Assembly (NCBI RefSeq): GCF_024436375.1
Contig: NZ_JAFMZM010000002.1
Coordinates: forward strand, 124,001 to 188,000
Length of the DNA: 64,000 nt
Direction: 5' to 3'
DNA from: Nocardioides astragali
Lineage (GTDB): Bacteria > Actinomycetota > Actinomycetes > Propionibacteriales > Nocardioidaceae
In this document: piece after piece, positions 61,171 through 64,000 of the stretch
How positions within the stretch are numbered: position 1 is the stretch's first letter
Layout of the letters: every line of letters starts with the position of its first letter
Position numbers and translations under genes: made by a program
The notes under the pieces: generated by a model
What the model was told of the DNA's origin: nothing
Seen by the model: the letters and a program-made list of their open reading frames with translations, nothing else
Databases searched by the model: none

Positions 61171-62183
61171 TGACGACCACCGACCTCAAGCTCTACCAGA
61201 TCGGCACCTTCGCGGCCGGCAACCGGCTGCTCGACCCGGACGAACGCTCCGTCCAGGCGGATCCCGGGCGTGCGAACGCCATCACCTCGGGCCATCGCGC
61301 CTGCCAGGGGTGCGGCGAGGCGCTGGGAGCGCGGTTCGTGCTCGATGCGGCGATCCGGGCCGCGGAGGGGAACATCGTGACTGCCAACGCGACGGGCTGC
61401 CTCGAGGTGTTCTCGACCCCCTATCCCGAGTCCGCGTGGCAGCTGGCATGGGTGCACTCGCTCTTCGGAAACGTGGCCGCCGTGGCGAGCGGCATCGCCG
61501 CAGCGCTGAAGGCCCAGGGCCGCGAGCACATCAGGGTCGTGGCGCAGGCCGGGGACGGCGGCACGGTCGACATCGGCCTCGGGTGCCTGTCCGGCATGTT
61601 CGAGCGCAACGACGACGTGCTCTTCGTCTGCTACGACAACCAGGGCTACATGAACACCGGGGTCCAGCGCTCGGGGGCGACACCGCCCGCCGCGCGCACC
61701 GCCACCACCAAGCCAGTGGGGGTCGAGCCGGGCAACGTCTTCGGACAGGGCAAGGACCTCCCGCGGATCGCCATGGCGCACGAGATCCCCTACGTGGCCA
61801 CCGCCACGGTGGCGGACCTGCGCGACCTCGAGCGCAAGGTGGAGAAGGCGATGTCGGTGCACGGCGCGCGCTACCTGCACGTGCTGGTGCCCTGCCCGCT
61901 CGGGTGGGCGTCGGCGTCCAAGGACACGATCCGACTGGCCCGGCTGGCCACGCAGAGCGGCCTGTTCCCGGTGTTCGAGGCCGAGCACGGGGTAGTCACG
62001 GCGACCACCCCGATCCGGCAGCGGGTCCCGGTGGAGGATTACCTCACTCTCCAGGGGCGCTTCGCGCACCTGTTCGGCGAGCCCGGACGTCCCGACGTGG
62101 TCGCCCGCATCCAGGCGGGCGCCGACCGCAACATCGTCAGGTACGGCCTTGCGGCCGAGAATGAGGTGGTTCCCCATGGCTGA
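61170..62183 (+). CDS. 2-oxoacid:ferredoxin oxidoreductase, beta subunit
   Basis: This 337-residue thiamine-diphosphate-binding subunit has the cysteine motif HRACQGCGEALGARFVLD, ANATGCLEVF, the TPP/Mg motif VVAQAGDGGTVDIGLGCLSG, and YDNQGYMNTGVQRSG. The CxxC and GC cysteines may hold the conserved [4Fe-4S] cluster of PFOR beta subunits. The ATG at 61170 has GGAG five bases upstream and overlaps the alpha stop codon. The C-terminus overlaps the start of the electron-transfer fusion protein. Confidence 0.93.
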   Translation: MTTTDLKLYQIGTFAAGNRLLDPDERSVQADPGRANAITSGHRACQGCGEALGARFVLDAAIRAAEGNIVTANATGCLEVFSTPYPESAWQLAWVHSLFGNVAAVASGIAAALKAQGREHIRVVAQAGDGGTVDIGLGCLSGMFERNDDVLFVCYDNQGYMNTGVQRSGATPPAARTATTKPVGVEPGNVFGQGKDLPRIAMAHEIPYVATATVADLRDLERKVEKAMSVHGARYLHVLVPCPLGWASASKDTIRLARLATQSGLFPVFEAEHGVVTATTPIRQRVPVEDYLTLQGRFAHLFGEPGRPDVVARIQAGADRNIVRYGLAAENEVVPHG

Positions 62184-63816
62184 GCCCCAGCTGCCCTTCG
62201 CGATCACCCTCGGGCCCGGCTCCAGCAGGTCGGACCTCACGGGCTCGTGGCGCACCGAGCGGGCGACGTACGTGACCCGCCAGGCGCCCTGCGGCAACGC
62301 CTGCCCCGCGGGGGAGGCGGTGCGCGACTGGCTGTACGACGCCGAGGAGGGCGACGCCGGCTACGAGCGCGCCTGGCGCCGCATCGTCGAGACCAACCCG
62401 TTCCCGGCCGTGATGGGCCGGGTCTGCTACCACCCGTGCGAGACGAGCTGCAACCGGGGGCAGCTCGACGAGTCCGTGGGCATCAACTCGGTCGAACGGT
62501 TCCTGGGCGACCGGGCTATCGAGCTGGGCTGGTCGTTGCCAGCTGTCGCCGCTCCCACGGGACGCCGGGTGCTGGTCGTCGGTGCAGGCCCCGCCGGGCT
62601 CTCGGCCGCCTACCACCTGGTCCGGCTCGGGCACGACGTGACTGTCAGGGAGGCCGAGTCCCGGCCCGGCGGGATGATGCGCTGGGGGATCCCGCGCTAT
62701 CGGTTGCCCCGGTCGGTGCTGGACGCGGAGGTGCAGCGCATCCTCGACCTGGGCGTACGCCTGGAGCTCGGCGTCCGTGTCGACGACCTCGCCGGGACGA
62801 TGGCGGCGGAGCACTTCGACGCCGTCCTGGTGGCGATCGGGGCCCAGGTGGGCCGGCGGGCCTACATCCCGGCCGGCTCTGCCGCTCACGTGCTCGACGC
62901 CGTCACCGTGCTCCATGGCATCGAGGCGGGGGAGCGACCCCTGCTGGGTCGCCGGGTGGCGGTCTACGGAGGCGGGAACACCGCCATCGACGCAGCGAGG
63001 ACGGCGAGGAGGCTCGGCGCCGCCGACGCGCTCGTTGTCTACCGCAGGACGCGGGAGAGGATGCCAGCGCACGAGAGCGAGGTTCAGGAGGCCGAGGAGG
63101 AGGGCGTCCGGTTCCGCTGGCTGTCCACCATCGGCGAGGTCGAGGAGTCCTCGATCGTCGTTGAGCAGATGGAGCTCGACGAGACAGGGTTCCCGCAACC
63201 CACCGGACGCACCGAGGTGCTGGCGGCGGACTCGGTCGTGCTCGCCCTCGGTCAGGAGTCGGACTTGTCACTGCTCACCGGGATCGAGCAGGTGGACCTC
63301 GCCCGTGGCGTGGTGCACACGAGCCCCACGATGATGACCGGGCAGCCGGGGATCTTCGCCGCCGGCGACGTGACGCCGGGTGACCGCTCGGTGACCGTCG
63401 CCATCGGGCACGGTCGCGTGGCGGCCGAGCGCATCGATGTCTGGCTCGCCGGCCTGGCCCCCGCGCCCGAGCCGCCACGGGAGCTCGCGGCCTTCGACAT
63501 GCTCAACACCTGGTACTACGAGGATGCGCCGCGCGCCCATCGGCCGCGGTTGGAGCTCGTCCGCCGGCAGTCGACGTTCGAGGAGGTCGTGGAGGGGCTC
63601 GATGTCGACAACGCGCTCTACGAGGCGCGCCGCTGCATGTCGTGCGGCACGTGCCTGTCGTGCGACAACTGTGTCGCGGTCTGCCCCGACAACGCGGTGG
63701 TCAGCCTCGGCATGCCCGGCAGCTACGCCATCGATCTCGACTACTGCAAGGGCTGCGGCATCTGTGTCGCCGAGTGTCCGTGCGGGGCGATCGAGATGGT
63801 GCCCGAGGAGATCTGA
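62176..63816 (+). CDS. GltD-like FAD oxidoreductase fused to a 2[4Fe-4S] ferredoxin domain
   Basis: This 546-residue protein has three parts. Residues 35-110 form the glutamate-synthase-small-subunit-type Fe-S domain ([29 protein letters not shown]). The middle carries FAD and NAD(P) motifs ([47 protein letters not shown]). The last 60 residues have two ferredoxin motifs ([20 protein letters not shown] and [15 protein letters not shown]). This combines an NAD(P)H:ferredoxin module with the delta-type ferredoxin of PFOR, so it can link the 2-oxoacid oxidoreductase to pyridine nucleotides. The ATG at 62176 lies within the beta gene's last codons. Confidence 0.9.
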   Translation: MAEPQLPFAITLGPGSSRSDLTGSWRTERATYVTRQAPCGNACPAGEAVRDWLYDAEEGDAGYERAWRRIVETNPFPAVMGRVCYHPCETSCNRGQLDESVGINSVERFLGDRAIELGWSLPAVAAPTGRRVLVVGAGPAGLSAAYHLVRLGHDVTVREAESRPGGMMRWGIPRYRLPRSVLDAEVQRILDLGVRLELGVRVDDLAGTMAAEHFDAVLVAIGAQVGRRAYIPAGSAAHVLDAVTVLHGIEAGERPLLGRRVAVYGGGNTAIDAARTARRLGAADALVVYRRTRERMPAHESEVQEAEEEGVRFRWLSTIGEVEESSIVVEQMELDETGFPQPTGRTEVLAADSVVLALGQESDLSLLTGIEQVDLARGVVHTSPTMMTGQPGIFAAGDVTPGDRSVTVAIGHGRVAAERIDVWLAGLAPAPEPPRELAAFDMLNTWYYEDAPRAHRPRLELVRRQSTFEEVVEGLDVDNALYEARRCMSCGTCLSCDNCVAVCPDNAVVSLGMPGSYAIDLDYCKGCGICVAECPCGAIEMVPEEI

Positions 63817-63848
63817 CCGGCTCCTGTTCAGGGCGCGTAGCGTGACGA

Positions 63849-63868
63849 ACGGCGGCGTCCGCCGCCGT
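63849..63868. terminator. Possible hairpin after the oxidoreductase operon
   Basis: ACGGCGGCG and CGCCGCCGT form a perfect 9-bp stem with a 2-nt loop in the 76-nt gap before phosphoketolase. No T-tract follows, and a 2-nt loop is tight, so it may instead be an operator or a partial terminator. Confidence 0.4.
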
Positions 63869-63892
63869 CTGATGACGAGCGGAGGAGCACCG

Positions 63893-64000
63893 ATGGTGGA
63901 CGAACGGCTCACGGACGACCAGGTCGCCGCACTCGACGCATGGTGGAGGGCCGCGAACTACCTGTCTGTCGGCCAGATCTACCTGATGGACAACCCCCTG
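63893..64000 (+). CDS. xfp: Phosphoketolase (partial, first 36 residues)
   Basis: The frame from the ATG at 63893 to the right edge encodes [20 protein letters not shown] and QIYLMDNPL, the characteristic N-terminus of xylulose-5-phosphate/fructose-6-phosphate phosphoketolase. The start has GGAGGAGC at a good distance. The enzyme would yield acetyl phosphate without oxidative decarboxylation, in keeping with the neighbouring gap and ferredoxin-linked genes. The rest of the gene is outside the window. Confidence 0.88.
   Translation, partial: MVDERLTDDQVAALDAWWRAANYLSVGQIYLMDNPL

Noticed and set aside
63842..63868. A DevR-like pair upstream of phosphoketolase
   Set aside because: Only a weak single match (GTGACGAACGGCGG) was found, and it overlaps the hairpin; phosphoketolase may be read from the upstream operon instead.

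Overview
The window is high-GC DNA with GTG starts, dense 4-nt ATGA/GTGA overlaps, a mycobacterial-type LexA box and gene families typical of Actinobacteria. It most resembles Nocardioides or a close relative in Nocardioidaceae; this is inferred from protein content, not from a marker gene. No rRNA, tRNA, CRISPR array, prophage or insertion sequence was seen.

Region 1 (1-9.5 kb) is a beta-glucoside locus: a GH3 enzyme running off the left edge, a divergent LacI repressor with a 20-bp perfect palindrome in front, a secreted GH30 enzyme with a C-terminal carbohydrate-binding domain, an ABC sugar importer (lipoprotein plus two permeases, no ATPase) and a second GH3 enzyme. An SLOG-fold protein follows. 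Region 2 (10.3-16.3 kb) is the SOS mutasome imuA'-imuB-dnaE2 behind a perfect LexA box. Region 3 (16.3-21 kb) is an FtsX-type ABC system with one large permease and two ATPases. Region 4 (21.2-25.2 kb) is a reactive-sulfur module: persulfide dioxygenase-rhodanese fusion, TauE exporter, thioredoxin, DUF302 protein and a CsoR-family regulator whose ligand residues look like the persulfide sensor CstR, with three operator-like palindromes between the two divergent arms. A rhodanese gene there has been reduced to its two ends.

Region 5 (25.5-35.1 kb) holds three ABC-2 exporter units, two of them clearly paralogous, and an alpha/beta hydrolase. Region 6 (31.8-64 kb, interleaved with the last exporter) looks like a hypoxia/dormancy island: two near-identical DoxX proteins, three universal stress proteins (one frameshifted), a PPOX-fold protein, a DevR/DosR-type response regulator, two zinc alcohol dehydrogenases, PPK2, flavodoxin, two P-type cation ATPases, DUF305 and DUF4389 proteins, an SQR-like/TusE/DsrE sulfur relay, GAPDH, a 2-oxoacid:ferredoxin oxidoreductase with a GltD-ferredoxin fusion partner, and the start of phosphoketolase.

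The most interesting signal is regulatory. Twelve promoter regions in this island carry a pair of 14-bp motifs whose starts lie 22 nt apart (23 in two cases). The better copies read GGGACC-NN-GGTCCC, close to the core of the Mycobacterium tuberculosis DosR box. One pair lies upstream of the alcohol dehydrogenase-devR operon, implying autoregulation. No sensor kinase gene is present. The inferred picture is a DevR-controlled programme for low oxygen: stress proteins, cation pumps, polyphosphate metabolism, sulfur handling and ferredoxin-linked carbon metabolism.
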